Source: Rotaria macrura
Lineage: Eukaryota; Rotifera; Eurotatoria; Philodinida; Philodinidae
Length of the DNA stretch: 64,000 nucleotides
Assembly: GCA_900239685.1 (NCBI GenBank)
Contig: OENT01000682.1
Coordinates: forward strand, 1-64,000
Direction of reading: 5' to 3'
The translations under genes were made by a program, and so were the position numbers. The notes beneath the pieces are model-generated. The model had not been told where the DNA came from, did no database searches, and saw nothing but the letters and a program-made list of their open reading frames with translations. Below, one piece after another: positions 34,014 through 46,400 of this stretch (position 1 is the first letter of the stretch; each line of letters starts with the position of its first letter).

Positions 34014-36984
34014 ATGTCTCCATCTTTTAGAAGTATGGATTTCGTTCTAATAATAGTTATTGGTTTGCATATACACTTCACAGGTCTTCATGATCAGAAA
34101 GGTCTTGGTGTAAGTATGAGTGATTATAGACAATATATTTTATTGAAATCAGTGCAAAAAATGAGCACTTACATCACAAATAATCAAGATTAATTGTTTC
34201 AAATTAAGAAACATTCAAATTGAATTTTATTAAAATTTTCAATAGAACTATAAAAGATCTATTTTATCATTTTACAATTCGTATTATCCATGTGTATACG
34301 TTAGTTTGAACCATCCTTGCCATTGTCTAACCATTTTTCGAAAATTCGAAATGTAATCACTGCTGATCAAAATTATCCTCTTTAAGTCATCAGATATTTT
34401 CATCAAGCCACCAGGGACGTTTTTCTCATCACAACACTATCACCTATAGAGAATTTCTATTTCTATCCATTTTGAAAAATAATTCATTAGAAGCAAAATC
34501 ACTACACATATGAAACATGTACAATCGATCCTAGAACACTTTCAATAAATACAACAAAGAATGTAAATTGTTTTTACTATAGACGAGGTGCAAAATGATA
34601 AAATAAAACCAATAATTGTTTTTTAATTCTGATATTTTTGTTGATTAATTTTCTATTTGATTTCAATATAAACATACTTGAATCAGTGGGGAATCTTTTC
34701 TTGTTCGAAAGAACAACAAACATCAGACGAGCAAGTATGTCGAACCGACGATAGCCATGTGCATCATTATCTGTCTATTTATAACTGCTGTTCTGACTTC
34801 TCATTTGTTGAGTGGGTGACCCGACAGTTGAGCTCCCGACAATTGAGCCTCGTATCAAGAAAAAGTAAAGTAATAGAACAAGATAATTTTATTTGAATAA
34901 ATCTACACTCGTATCAAAAATTAAATAGAGTTCTTGCTCGTTTAAAATACAAATCGCTTGAGATTAAATGAAAAGTTGAAGCTAACTGTTGTCATTGTTC
35001 ATCCGATAGCTCGTATTTCGCTCGCTTTTTTAATTCAGCAACCCCAGCTTGCAACTGTTCAGCCATTATCGAATTCGCGTGCTGTTCAATTTTCAAGTCG
35101 TTGATAGATTTATAGATTCATGGGTTTCCTCGCGTTCAGTACTAAGCAAAATTTATGCGCAACTCTCTTGTGAAAATAGATCATGGATCACACTACTTGA
35201 ATAGCTCTGTGCCAGCATTCTGATGAGTTGTTTTTTCAACGTAGCCGATACTTCAATCTCGAAAAACACTTCTACATCGAATTTGAAAAGCGAGGAGCCC
35301 AACGTCGATTGTTTCGAAATGAAGGCTCCAAAAAATGATCGTCGAAACAGACGACAAATTCTAAGCTAGACATCATAATAGATATTTGCGAATACTTGTC
35401 CATTTCTGTAGACATAGTCATCGTATTCGAAGACGCAAGTATCAAGGAATCATTCACAACATGATAAGTGGCAGGTTTAAAAGCATTTTCAAACTTCATC
35501 TAAGCACATGGGTAGATGTTGATTCTGTATATTGCCTTATGCATCAATGAAGGCTCAATTGTCGGGAGTTCAACTGTCGGGAGGCTCAACTGTCGGGGGG
35601 CTCAACTGTCGGGGCTCAACTGTCGGGGCTCAATTGTCGGGAGCTCAACTGTCGGTGTACCGTTGAGTGGTACCTATCACGTGACGTAGAGAAAATTCTT
35701 CAACTAGTTAATAGTACCTCGGCATCTATAATTAATACTCAAACGACGTATTACTTTACATATATCATCGGAAGATGCGACCACGATTCGATCAGTGGAC
35801 ATCAACTTGCTCCCGCTACAGGAGGTATACTAACCTGTTCACGGGATTGTTCATCTGGTTTCGGAAGTGTATCTGCCATACCCTATTTTACTTCATTTTC
35901 TACACTGATGGGAATGGCTGTTGAACAAGCCTTTAGACTTGGTTTCAATGTCAGGAAGTAATCGTTTTTCAGTAATTTATGCGGGTAATTCATCAAATAC
36001 TTAGGTTATCGGCGAAACAAGTTGGTGGCTTCTATCGTATATTGGTTTCGATAGAAGATCCGATTATGAAATGTTTAACACAGCTTCAGGAATCAAAGTC
36101 ATATCTTCAGTTAAGATTCTACAAAATCAAACAAAACTGATTACCGTTCCAGTAAGCGATGCCAATGGTGATACAGCGTGTTGCCGTTCGGCTATTGTAT
36201 TAGATGCTATAGATGAATATGGGTCTGTTTATGTCCCGGGTGTTGTACCAGCGAATACGGTAATTAATTCTGGCTGTACTATTCAAATAACTGGAATGAT
36301 TGTTGGGAATCAATATGATGTGGCATTTATAGTCAGTTGTATTCAGATTTCGTTTGACAACAACTGGATTTTACTCCTTTTTTTTGTAAATCTAGGTCGG
36401 GGAATTCATCAATCCATTGAGTACAACGCCACTAAGCTCAGTACTGGTTCAATTTATTGTTAAAGTTATGAATCCGCCATTATGTTCTAGTGTATTAGAA
36501 GTGTTGCTTACTGAAGAACCATGTACATCCGTTCAAATTGATGCAGCATTTGCATCTCATTTACTTGGTATAAACAACTGTGGAGTAAGCGTCACAGTTC
36601 TCGGCATGGCTACATCCAGTTTTTCTAGAATGACTCTCAGACCTCTTGTCAAGTTGACATCTCTTATTTATTATAAAACTGTAAGTTGGACATCCACCCT
36701 TGATCAACTTGGTTATCAAGTAATGTGCGCCCTGACCACGAATAGGTTTTCTTTTGTCGTCGGTAGTCTTAGTTGTTCTTTTCTTTTCTTGTGAGTTTAT
36801 GTTGTTATCTTGTAGTCAGTATGTACAATCATCACAGTACTATTTCAAATTTTATGTAACAGGAAACAGCACGTATACATACCCTACAATTATCAACAAA
36901 GGCACAGGGACAACCAAATTGACAACAACGAAAACTTCTAAAGCTAACAGGAAAAGAAGAACATCAACAGTAACAACGACATAA
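34014..36984 (+). CDS. Rotifer-type secreted/surface protein with Thr-rich tail
   Basis: Blocks: 34014-34109 (signal-peptide-like, FVLIIVIGLHIHF), about 35752-35956 (CSRDCSSGFGSV and a degenerate first domain), 36005-36331, 36396-36745 and 36816-36984. The last three are frame-continuous. They encode VSDANGDTACCRSA, GEFINPLSTTPLSSV, a Cys-containing repeat and KTVSWTSTLDQLGYQVMCAL, then QSSQYYFKFYVTG and a Thr/Lys-rich end. I recall this block order from a large family of uncharacterised extracellular proteins in bdelloid genomes; no function is known. Joining the 34014 exon to the rest requires a 1.6-kb intron containing the inverted-repeat element, and the exon ending near 35956 does not join 36005 cleanly in frame. 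The 5' half may therefore be damaged. The family often ends in a membrane anchor; here the open frame stops at 36984. Confidence 0.5.
34821..35655. mobile_element. 835-bp element with 29-bp perfect terminal inverted repeats and 15-bp repeat arrays
   Basis: Positions 34821-34849 and 35627-35655 are exact reverse complements (29 bp). Each is two copies of a 15-bp unit, CCGACARTTGAGCYC in one orientation and GGCTCAAYTGTCGGG in the other. The left end has two units; the right end has seven, from 35552 to 35655. The interior on the minus strand has coding-like fragments: 35272-35499 (75 codons, including SLEFVVCFDDHFLEPSF), continuing as VEVFFEIEVSATLKKQL before a stop, and MAEQLQAGVAELKKRAKYE near 35070-35010. 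The fragments are interrupted by stops. It is probably a decayed or deletion-derived DNA transposon; the superfamily is not recognised. Confidence 0.65.
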
Positions 36985-39376
36985 ACACAATCAACTGTAT
37001 GTCTGTCTATGATCATCTTTTAGCTTTTCAAAGTTTTTCTATAATATTTTTAGCTGACTTTATCCATTGACCGTCGGTCACATCTCTTGCTGTTTTTAGT
37101 GCTGCAATTATTGCCTGTAATTGCTGCTCACTTCACCATTTGTACACGTATATCATTACATGTAATAAAAGTAAATCCTTATCCTCTTGATTTTGTTCGA
37201 AGAAACTATAGAAATAAACGAAGACCTGTATTCCAAGACTATGATAGTTATGAACCTTGCCTGTTCGTAATATCCATGCCAAGAACTCATGCTAAGATAG
37301 CATGAACGGATTCTGCTTAACTCTTGTTCGAATGAAAATATTTGTAAGTCAAACATTTGTATAACTGGTACGAGCCGTATCTAACGTAGAAATCCAAGTA
37401 TTATTAAATTATTTTACGATTTATTATTTATCAAAAGCTGATAATCACATGTCGCGCAACTATGTATCGAATTTAAATAATCCAAATAGAATCTGAATCA
37501 CAAAAGCATCTGGTGATTTGAATCCATCAATGGAACAACCTAATCTCAACAGAAATTGGTCAACAATATGTTCGAGTACTTTTCAGTGAGAAATTAGCTG
37601 TCACTAAAATCTACAGAAACAAAATCGTCCATATTTCTCATATGGATGTAAAGCGAAATTTATTGATTCTGGATTAAAAAATTAACCTTATTACTCAAAT
37701 CGGAGCAAGTAAATGTACCTACAAATAGTACTCTTTGACGAGCTCATGATGCTCATTCGAAATGCACATTAAAAATGGACAGTCACATAAGAGTATTTTA
37801 TCTTTTGAAATATGCAAGATCTCCAACCGAAAATTTATGAAAGACAGACGTTAAAGGTCTACCTATAAGCAATGTCAGTATCGTTTATGTATCAAAAAAA
37901 CAACAATAAAATAAAGGAAGCATTTCAAAAACTCTAATTGAATTTTCAACTTACAGGCTTTTTTCTACATTGTTTGATTGCTTAGATCTACTTTTATACA
38001 TTCTGAAACGTGTGATCTAAATAAAAAATTGTAGAAATAAGTATTTATTCATAGTTTTAAGTAAGGTTTTTTCTAATCAACTTATAACGTTATTGTTGGC
38101 ACAGAGTATCGTCAATATGTTTTGATATAATGATAGTCACGCCTCTGAGAATTTTGTATATTCATCTAATACTCGCAGCATTGGTGTGGGTATAGAAATA
38201 AATTACCAACACATCCCGAACAGGAACATATCTTCTGTATGCCATTTTCTATTTCTCTGGTCTGTCAGTGCTCTAACCTGATGAAAATAAAATCGGTGAA
38301 CATGACCATTTTCAAGGAGGCTTGATGTTTAATTTATAGTACGAGAGAAAAATGTTGTTTTCTATTATTTAAACTCAACGTTTATGTGTATCATCAGCAC
38401 TGTGTCTTGAGTAAACGCTATTTATAAGACTGATAGCAGGATTTCTCTTCCAATCAAACTCGTGGGCCAGGATGCTGAATGATGAGACAGTACATATTGT
38501 ATATATCAAGTTTGGTTCTATCGAGCGTGCTGTACTACCATTCTTGTTCATTTCATTTTTATGGTTAAGATTTTCATACACTTTCTTTTTCTGGTATATA
38601 GTTATCGTCGAATTAATATTTTTTGAGGAAATATGAATTTCAAAAGTTCCTATCGGTGGTTCTGATGCAGTTTTGGATGAGATATCTGGTGATATAGCTG
38701 GAACTTTAGTATGATCCATTCCGATAAGTTGCATTGTAGGGTTTACAAGAAAAAGTTATGTTTTATTTTTGTTGAATTATTGCATTAGACGTCTGTCAAT
38801 ATTTGACCTATAACACAGCGAAAACATTGTTGGATATTAAAAGTTCGAGCTCTAGAAACTCAGACAGTTTAGAAGTCTATTCAGAGATGGTTACAGAATT
38901 GATCTAGTGATTTTCTACTGATATATCCCTATGCAGGAAATTTTCTCACAAATAGCCATTCTCCAGTAATCTCTTCATGAAGAAAATAGGATTATAATTA
39001 TTTAGAGGCAAATACTTTTTCTAAAAGAATCGTCCCTAGAAGTATAATTCTTGTTGTGCCCACGAAAGCTAATCCTATTTTACAGGTGGGTCGTGTAGTA
39101 GATGAAGAGAATGAAGAAATGAAAGGCTCTAGTTGAAACCTTACCTATCGAAAACATCAATATCTTTTTTTAATTTGATTTTTCCATTTCACATACAGAT
39201 TAATACTATTTTTGGTTTGCCCCATGATTTAGAAATATCTAGAATATAACCATATTTACGCTTTAGTTTTAAACTACTTCAATCTCTTAACGTGAATCGA
39301 GTATAAAAAGCAGATGAAAAAGAACAAAAACAGAATAGAGCAATTAAAAATCGGTTGAAGAAAAAGAAACGAACTA
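36985..39376. other. 2.4-kb spacer with possible relics
   Basis: At 37054-37190, just past the surface-protein stop, a hydrophobic frame (VFSAAIIACNCC) after a TTTTTAG acceptor could be a decayed membrane-anchor exon of that gene. The 119-codon minus frame at 38375-38734 (MQLIGMDHTKVPAISPDIS at its start) is the longest open frame here; it has no recognisable domain and I do not credit it as a gene. Nothing else is seen. Confidence 0.4.
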
Positions 39377-39952
39377 ATGAATGGTATATGCTTCCTCGCT
39401 GTTGTCTTGTGTGTAGCTGCCTTTGATGCAGGTATATTGGTTTTTTTAATCATGTTCACACTGACGCTAATATACCATTAATATAGTAACTGGCTGTAAA
39501 CAAACACATGCCACCGCCCTCGCTCAAATCCGCGCGGTCAATATTGGAATTGTTTCATCGGGTGGTTGTAGTAATCGTAATGTTCCTACATGTACATCAC
39601 TTGACCAAGTGAACTGTAATACTGTTTCATGCTTAAAAGTTTTGAAAACAGCTTCTGGTTGTCCTATTACGGTTACTGGTGGAACAGTAAGATATATCAA
39701 TACATGCTTTCCATTGAAATGTATAATTTATTTTTCTATAAATAGGAAACTGGTCATGCCAGCGGAACACACTCCCATTGGAATGGATACAAAATTGATA
39801 TTTCACTCAACGCTTGTATCAACTCATACATTACAAAATTCACTTACATCGGTAAACGAGGCGATGGAGCTGATCAATATAGAGCAGGAAGTGGCAATGT
39901 TTATGCTAAAGAAGGCAATCATTGGGATATTACATTTACTGCAACATGCTAA
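39377..39952 (+). CDS. Small secreted M15-like (D,D-carboxypeptidase fold) protein
   Basis: Three exons, 39377-39431, 39487-39686 and 39746-39952, give 153 aa. A clear signal peptide (MNGICFLAVVLCVAAFDA) ends at the first intron. The mature protein has ten cysteines or so and a block (VTGGTETGHASGTHSHWNG) that I recall from short secreted proteins in fungi and bdelloids. It contains the metal-site pattern of peptidase family M15 and relatives: His96-x6-Asp103 (HWNGYKID), then Glu141-x2-His144 (EGNHWD) near the C terminus. M15 enzymes cut bacterial cell-wall peptides (D-Ala-D-Ala and similar). A secreted peptidoglycan-active enzyme is therefore the likeliest role, but activity is inferred from motif spacing only. 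GC content is slightly higher than in the flanks. A decayed relative lies at 33.9 kb. Both introns are short and host-like, so any transfer is old. Confidence 0.7.
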
Positions 39953-40624
39953 AGCTGTAGTTTTTCTTCCGATTGTTAATGAATAGAATGTATTGTAAGA
40001 ACGTTGCCTGTTTTATCATACATTCATCATAAATAATAAGAAAACATACGCGATAGAGATACATTATTGAAATCATTAAAAGAAACAAACTTTGAAATAG
40101 TACATACTATTTCTCGATAATTTGAAGAAAAGAGCACGTAATCATGATTCGTTTTTTACGATCCAGAAACATCTTGAAAAATTCGATTAAACGCAGCAGA
40201 ATTGTTACGAGACATACGTAATCAGAGAGGACCTCAGAGTGTTCGATGAAGTGTTGAGCTCTTTCAAGAAATTTGCAAGCAATACGAAATCTGGTGTATA
40301 CATTTTCTGGGCAGCACTAATTATGACATGATCGGCAGCGATGTCAATGCTATTTGAATTTACACACTTTATTCATAGAAAATGCTGCAACATTATACGT
40401 ATTGCAGGGATATCTCTTTTTATTTTGGAGTCATAGTTGGACGACATTCACACCTAGTTTCAATACCAGAAAGTAGCAATTTTTCCAAGGGAAGAAAAAT
40501 CGGATGCTAGTATCCTCCGTATTGTTGGTGTCCAGATCATATTTGGAACAGATAGGATCCGCTTTTCTCCACTTGCTTCTGGATGACATGTTAAAAGCAA
40601 TTATATTAAAATCCTTATTCAACC
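39953..40624. other. Spacer between the M15-like gene and the palindromic element
   Basis: AT-rich DNA containing the presumed 3' UTR of the upstream gene. The 63-codon minus frame at 40431 has no recognisable content. Confidence 0.5.
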
Positions 40625-41047
40625 CAGTGGAAAATAGTCAGATTATATGAGATTCAATGAGATTATCATCGGATTTTCGTGCAACAAAATCAAAATTATA
40701 ATCGATTGAAATTTTCCAAATCCAAGCTAATTTGATTTTTAATCAAAAATAATGTCTTAAATCAAGTATAATTTTGATTTTAATCAAATTTGACTTGATT
40801 TTAATCCAGATTCTACCCTGATTTAGAAGGTTAACTTTTAATCAAAAATAATCTTGTAAATCAAGTGTAATTTTGATTAAAATCAAGTCAAATTTGATTA
40901 AACTCAAAATTATACTCGATTTAAGAGATTATTTTTGATTAAAAATCAAATTAGCTTGGATTTGGAAAATTTCAATCGATTATAATTTTGATTTTGTTGC
41001 ACGAAAATCCGATGATAATCTCATTGAATCCGAAAATTTTTCACTAG
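40625..41047. mobile_element. Palindromic MITE / foldback element, ~423 bp
   Basis: Almost the whole segment is one inverted repeat centred near 40836. GATTCAATGAGATTATCATC (40651-40670) is answered by its complement at 41011-41030, and the arms continue inward through GCAACAAAATCAAAATTATAATCGATT-like sequence to the centre with few mismatches. Ends read CAGTGGAAAA (40625) and TTTTTCACTAG (ending about 41047). The left arm has an extra ~10 bp just inside the end. The arms consist of diverged AATCAAA/TTTGATT motifs. There is no coding capacity, so this is a non-autonomous element. High arm identity suggests fairly recent insertion or gene conversion between arms. No clear target-site duplication is seen. 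Confidence 0.8.
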
Positions 41048-44000
41048 GAAGCTATCGTTTCATTGTTAATCGTTTATCAATACTAATATTAACATTTGAT
41101 TAACAAAGAGCACTGAACAAGTCACTCATCCAGTCAGAGAGATTAATAATAACAGGAAGTAGAGTGAATAAAGATTGCCAATAAAATACTGTTGACAAAT
41201 ATTGAATGTGGATACAGTTGGATGTTGAGTATCTTGCACTTATATTTCAGCATTTTCTTAACGTCTCCAATATCATGTCGAGAAAATCGCAGTATCTCGA
41301 CTCTTAACTAAAGCTTATCTCCAAGCACATCCAAAGTAGAGTCTACGACTGTTGACCCACATCGATAAAGGTACCCATTCAATAGAGAATAAAATTCTGT
41401 ATTCAACAAAGCTCTTTGGAGACGTAACATCGATGAAGGACAGAATTAAGTGTTAACATTATGTTTGTCAATACAATTTGTATTTCTATGATATTGACTG
41501 ATGTATGAACAAGGCTTATGTTTTTATCTATTTTTCTGTTGCAATCAATCGCTCATTATTTGATTTATTACTTAAAACAAATATAACTAAATGAATTCAT
41601 GAGTTAAGAGGCCAGTCTGAATTTTTCAATGGTTACTGATTTACGTTGTTAATACCTTAATGAATTTCTTCACAACAAAACGAAAGATCACGAGATTTGT
41701 TTTTTATGAATATAGCAATCGAAAAATTGATATTTTACACCGTGCAAGACTCTAGTACTGGCAATCCCTATTGAGTCTTCTAATGTTGTATGATCATCGA
41801 CACCCTGAAACAAATGTTCGTCAAGAGAAGAGACATTTTGTGTTTATTTAACCGATACTCAATATACTTGATGTCAACAACTACCATTTTAAATGCAAGT
41901 AATATTAGAGGTCATATCTAACAGATGGCATTCATACATCAGCTCAGACAACATACTATCGTTGTGTACGAAAAATCATGTAAGTATGTTTGCCATAGAA
42001 GAGAAGTACTTTATGGATAGATTTCTCGAATGATCTTTTATGAAATGCTTTCAATGCATAAAAATTTCATAAAAAATTGAGACCAAATGACGAATCTTCG
42101 AGTTCTGGAAGACAAATTACATATTCTTAACAAATACCATCATCTTTAAGAGAGCTCTTCAGCAGAGCCACTACTATTACGATGATCATGTTTATCATAC
42201 ACTACTAGTGGAAGTGGCATGCACTCAGATGTAATACGCATTTCTATATTTTAGTTGAAATGATATATATATGACGCATTTTATTATTTGATTATTAGAA
42301 GATACATATCAATTAAAAGTGATGCTCATTGAAACGATCTACTCATTGAGCAAACTTCTTCGTGTTTCCGTCAAAAATCATAATTTGACTGTCTGTCTAT
42401 CTGTTATCACAGACAGGAATTGATGTTGGTCAAAAACACACGAGCGCCCTCAAATGTTATTGGTTATGCTACAACCCAATAATAAAATGTGTATTCTAAT
42501 CTATTAACAAACAATATCTTTCAAATTATTCAACTTTTTCATAGATAGGAATCTCGTAAGAAGTATACTAGTACTAGTTACCTTCGATAGAAACCTTATG
42601 AATTGTAGTGGCAGGTATATCAACGAATCATATGATTATTTGTATTTCAGTGTCTGTTATGTTAAGTTAATAGCATACAGAGAAAGCAAAGAATACGGAT
42701 GCTGACTTATTTAATGAATTCTTTATTAAATCGACTTTCTACTCGTAGTCACAATCTTGAGTTCTAGTTTTTATACTAATAGATGTATGAATAACATCAT
42801 TGTTGAAATGAAAAAGCATAATTACTATCATGCCTACCGTTAGAAAATGGTATGTATGTGATGATTGTTGATCGTAAAACAAATCTTATGAAGATAAGAA
42901 TATTCAACTTTTCTTTGCATTATTTTTGTAAAATGAATAAATTTCTCATTTTTCATAAAAGAGCATTGTACGAGGTATTGGAACTTCCCAACAAAACGAA
43001 AGAATTTATAAAATAAAATAAAACGAAAACGATCATAAATGACGAAATTTCCTCATCATCGAATATGAAATGCCCAATTCTATTTTACATTTATTCAGCG
43101 GCACAGCACCACAAATAACCTATTAAATGAAAAAGAAAAATGTCTAGTCCATATTTCGTTGCTTCTTCACATACGTTCAGGTATGTTATTGGTTAGAAAT
43201 AACTGTCTCTTTATATTTCATCTCTGTTGAATAAAAACGATCGTATCAGTATTTAAACTTTCTCTTTAATCTCCGCACCGTAAACAGTTTTTTTAATCAC
43301 ATTTTTACGATTTATAGCATGTTAGATAGAGCAAAGTGTGCTATTGAATACACTAAGGTTTATACATGTTATGCAAAGTTTTTAGGATGTTACATCATTT
43401 TTTTGACACCTCATACTCGTTCAAATTACATACCTAGTTACAATTGACATTAAGGTGAGCACTGTATAGGCATATCGAACAACCATAAATTTTCGTTACA
43501 TGTCATCTTTCCATGAACCCACTTAATTCGCTCTAATCCGTCATTTAAGGAAATTACTCGAAAATTCTTTTTACACTACTTTATTATACAATAATTTTTA
43601 GCATCTCCAAGACTACTTTTGGGTTTTTTTATGAGACTTCTTATTTTCATACTCTCATATATCCCAAATTTCTCCACTGATTTTTAAGACTGGAGGGTTC
43701 AAGTTGGCCTTGAAATGAAGGGAATGATCAGTTCTACAACGTTATATAATAAGAATTCTGAACGTTACATTCAATGTCTCATGAAACTCAACTGTTTTAA
43801 AATACACAAGCTATTCCTTTCCAAAGCTTATTAGATAGGCTTCGGATACTTAAATTGTAGCTGTGTTGAGTTCGAGTTTCATTCCAAAGCCAACCTGAAC
43901 ATTCTAGCATTTAAAATGGCAGAGAAGTTCAAACCATACAGAACTCCACATTATGACCCTAAATGAAATTTCAATGGATCAAAGAATTCTTAGTAAAATA

Positions 44001-44228
44001 ACCAAAAAGTTACAGTATATATTTTGTCTTTCCCTATGGAAGTAAATATCCGAATGAAAATACTATTGTTTCAGAGTATTTCCATCCTAATGATATTTCT
44101 ATAAAGTGAAAATTGAATTCTTGAAATAGAATATGAAGAAAAGATTTTTTGATATTCGAAGTTTTATAATTAATCATTCGTTTGAAATAAGTCACTTTTA
44201 TTTTCTTCATTTCAGATTGAATAAAAAC
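41048..44228. other. 3.2-kb spacer without recognisable genes
   Basis: AT-rich sequence with no credible splice-joined coding blocks and no repeats that stand out. A splice acceptor (TTCTTCATTTCAG) ends at about 44215, shortly before the BTB gene start, marking a 5' UTR intron or a trans-splice site. Confidence 0.5.
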
Positions 44229-46400
44229 ATGGCTATCTATCGAACTCGCACACATTTTGATATTGATACATCAAAATATGAACATGAATATATTATAAAT
44301 AATTATTCCAAAGTATTCAGATATTTACATATTGAAACGTAAGAAGTATTCTTTCAATAAATGAATGAAAACAAAATTAATATCTATGTATTTTTTCTTA
44401 TTTTTATAATAGACCAGATTATGAAATACGAAATGAAGCTTGTAAATATAATTTCATTATTGAACCTGGTCGTAGACATATCTTAATCAATGTTATTATG
44501 GAATTCCCATTAATACTAACTGAAAGACGTTGTTTTGAAGTCGTAGCTGAATGTTTCAATGACATACGCACGTCACCTTCCACAACAAGTAATTCAACAG
44601 CCAATAATGGATTATCGAATCCATCGAAGAAATCATCAAGAGCAAATATTACAAATCAAACAAGTAAATTAATATCTCAGTAAGTATTAAACTATCTATG
44701 TAAAACAAAACCATTGTTATATTTCAAGTCGCGGAAGACGAAAGAAAAAAATTCGTCTCTCATCTTCATGGTATTAATGAGACAACTATAAATAGATAGT
44801 TGATTTTGATAAGTATCGTTATATCATTCTGAAAGAGCTATTCTTAACAGATTCTAGACATTCAATTATCATTAAATATCGTATTTGGGAAGAGTGAGCA
44901 AAGCAAATGATATGTCCTTGAAATTCCTAATTACTACATCTTATGTATTTCTATGTGCCGTTCACAACACCTTTTCCGATGAGAGTACTCGAATAAAACC
45001 GTGATCCTCTAGTAAATAAGTATTGTGTTGTTAGCATAGAAACTAGAAATTAAAGTACGATAAATGATTGGTTTTGTTTCGAGAAGAATCTTGACAAAGT
45101 TGTGCATGTAAACTTTGACAACCGTAAGAAAATTATCAATCAAAATTAAATACTTCTTAGATTTGTGAAATGTATTTGTCCATGTTTATTTTTTAATTAA
45201 AATCTATCGTCGATTTTTCTACATGCTATACACTAAAATCTTATATTTCAAATGTTTTTTAAAATATTTCTACTGATGTCTAGGCTTGATCATACTAGTT
45301 GATGATTTGATTCGAGTGGTCGAAACTTTAAAAAAGTAAAACATATTGGAAAATTCAGATTCGAAATTATATAAATGTCAAAATTTTCAAATTCATTTTC
45401 AATATTCGTCGAACATGAGATTTGAATTGTGTGATTACGATCAAACTTATGCTTGAGTAGACAACTTTTGAACATTACTATCCTCTAGTTGTAATGATTC
45501 ACATATTGATGTCAAACTGCTTCGTTTCTTCGATAGAGATTGAGTTATCAGAAAGTTTTAAAAAAATAGAAATTTTATAAAATGATGCTTATCTTTAATT
45601 TTTTGTTTCTATTTAGTGATGAAAATCAAATTGTTTATTCTCGTGTACCTGATGAAGTTGATTTATACGATAGCGATGACTATAGTGACGATGGTTTTGT
45701 CAATAATCGTCGTTACGTTAAACTTCGTCTTGATCTAGATGATGTGTCATCAATAAAAAAATTACGCATAAAAATTAAGTGTACTTACAATAGAATATTA
45801 TCAAATGAATCTATTGAACCACATTTATATGCCTCAACATCTGATCAACAAAATTCAAATGATAAAAATGATCAGTCATTACTTGAACTATTCCACAATA
45901 CGATTCCACACGATTTAAAAATTGAAATAGGTACACATATATTTCCTACACATAGACATATACTTATACTACGCTCTGATTATTTTAAAACATTATTCGG
46001 TAGTCAATTCAATGATATTACAAATAATCAATTGAAACTAAGCGATGATATTGATGTAAATGCATTCGATATTTTACTTAAATACCTTTATTCAAATCGT
46101 ATCGAATCCGCTATACAAGATGAATTATTATTAATTGAATTATTTAAATTAGCTGATCGATTTCTCATTGATTCACTTAAACGTCAATGTCTTATTGAAC
46201 TATTAAGGAATCATATTAATAAAGACAACGTGTTTTCGTATTTAAATTTATTAGACACATACCATGGTTGCGATGAATTACGTGAAAAGTGTTTTGGTTT
46301 ATTTCATAAGAATTCGGACTTATTAAAAACACCCGCATTCAGTCAATTAGAAAAGCATAATCCAAAGTTGGCTTTACAAATCTATGGCTCATTTTTCTAG
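44229..46400 (+). CDS. BTB/POZ domain protein
   Basis: Three exons, 44229-44338, 44413-44679 and 45617-46400, give 386 aa. The C-terminal half contains a BTB fold: DLKIEIGTHIFPTHRHILILRSDYFKTLFGSQF, then an acidic DDIDVNAFDILLKYLYSN and LIELFKLADRFLIDSLKRQC. A BACK-like helical stretch follows (NHINKDNVFSYLNLLDTY) to the stop. The N-terminal half (YEIRNEACKYNFIIEPGRRH, then LILTERRCFEVVAECF) is of unknown fold, possibly a diverged MATH-like or beta-sandwich domain. Between them lie a Ser/Thr-rich linker and an acidic stretch (EVDLYDSDDYSDDGF). BTB proteins dimerise and many act as CUL3 substrate adaptors, but no direct evidence of that is visible. The 937-bp second intron is long for this window and contains nothing recognisable. 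Confidence 0.8.

Noticed and set aside
35218-35260. CTGATGAG followed by a small hairpin, resembling a hammerhead core
   Set aside because: No GAAAC follows the hairpin, and the flanks do not pair as stems I and III.
38375-38734. 119-codon minus-strand frame
   Set aside because: Reasonable amino-acid composition and a real ATG, but no known motif and no neighbouring exons; kept only as a note in the spacer entry.
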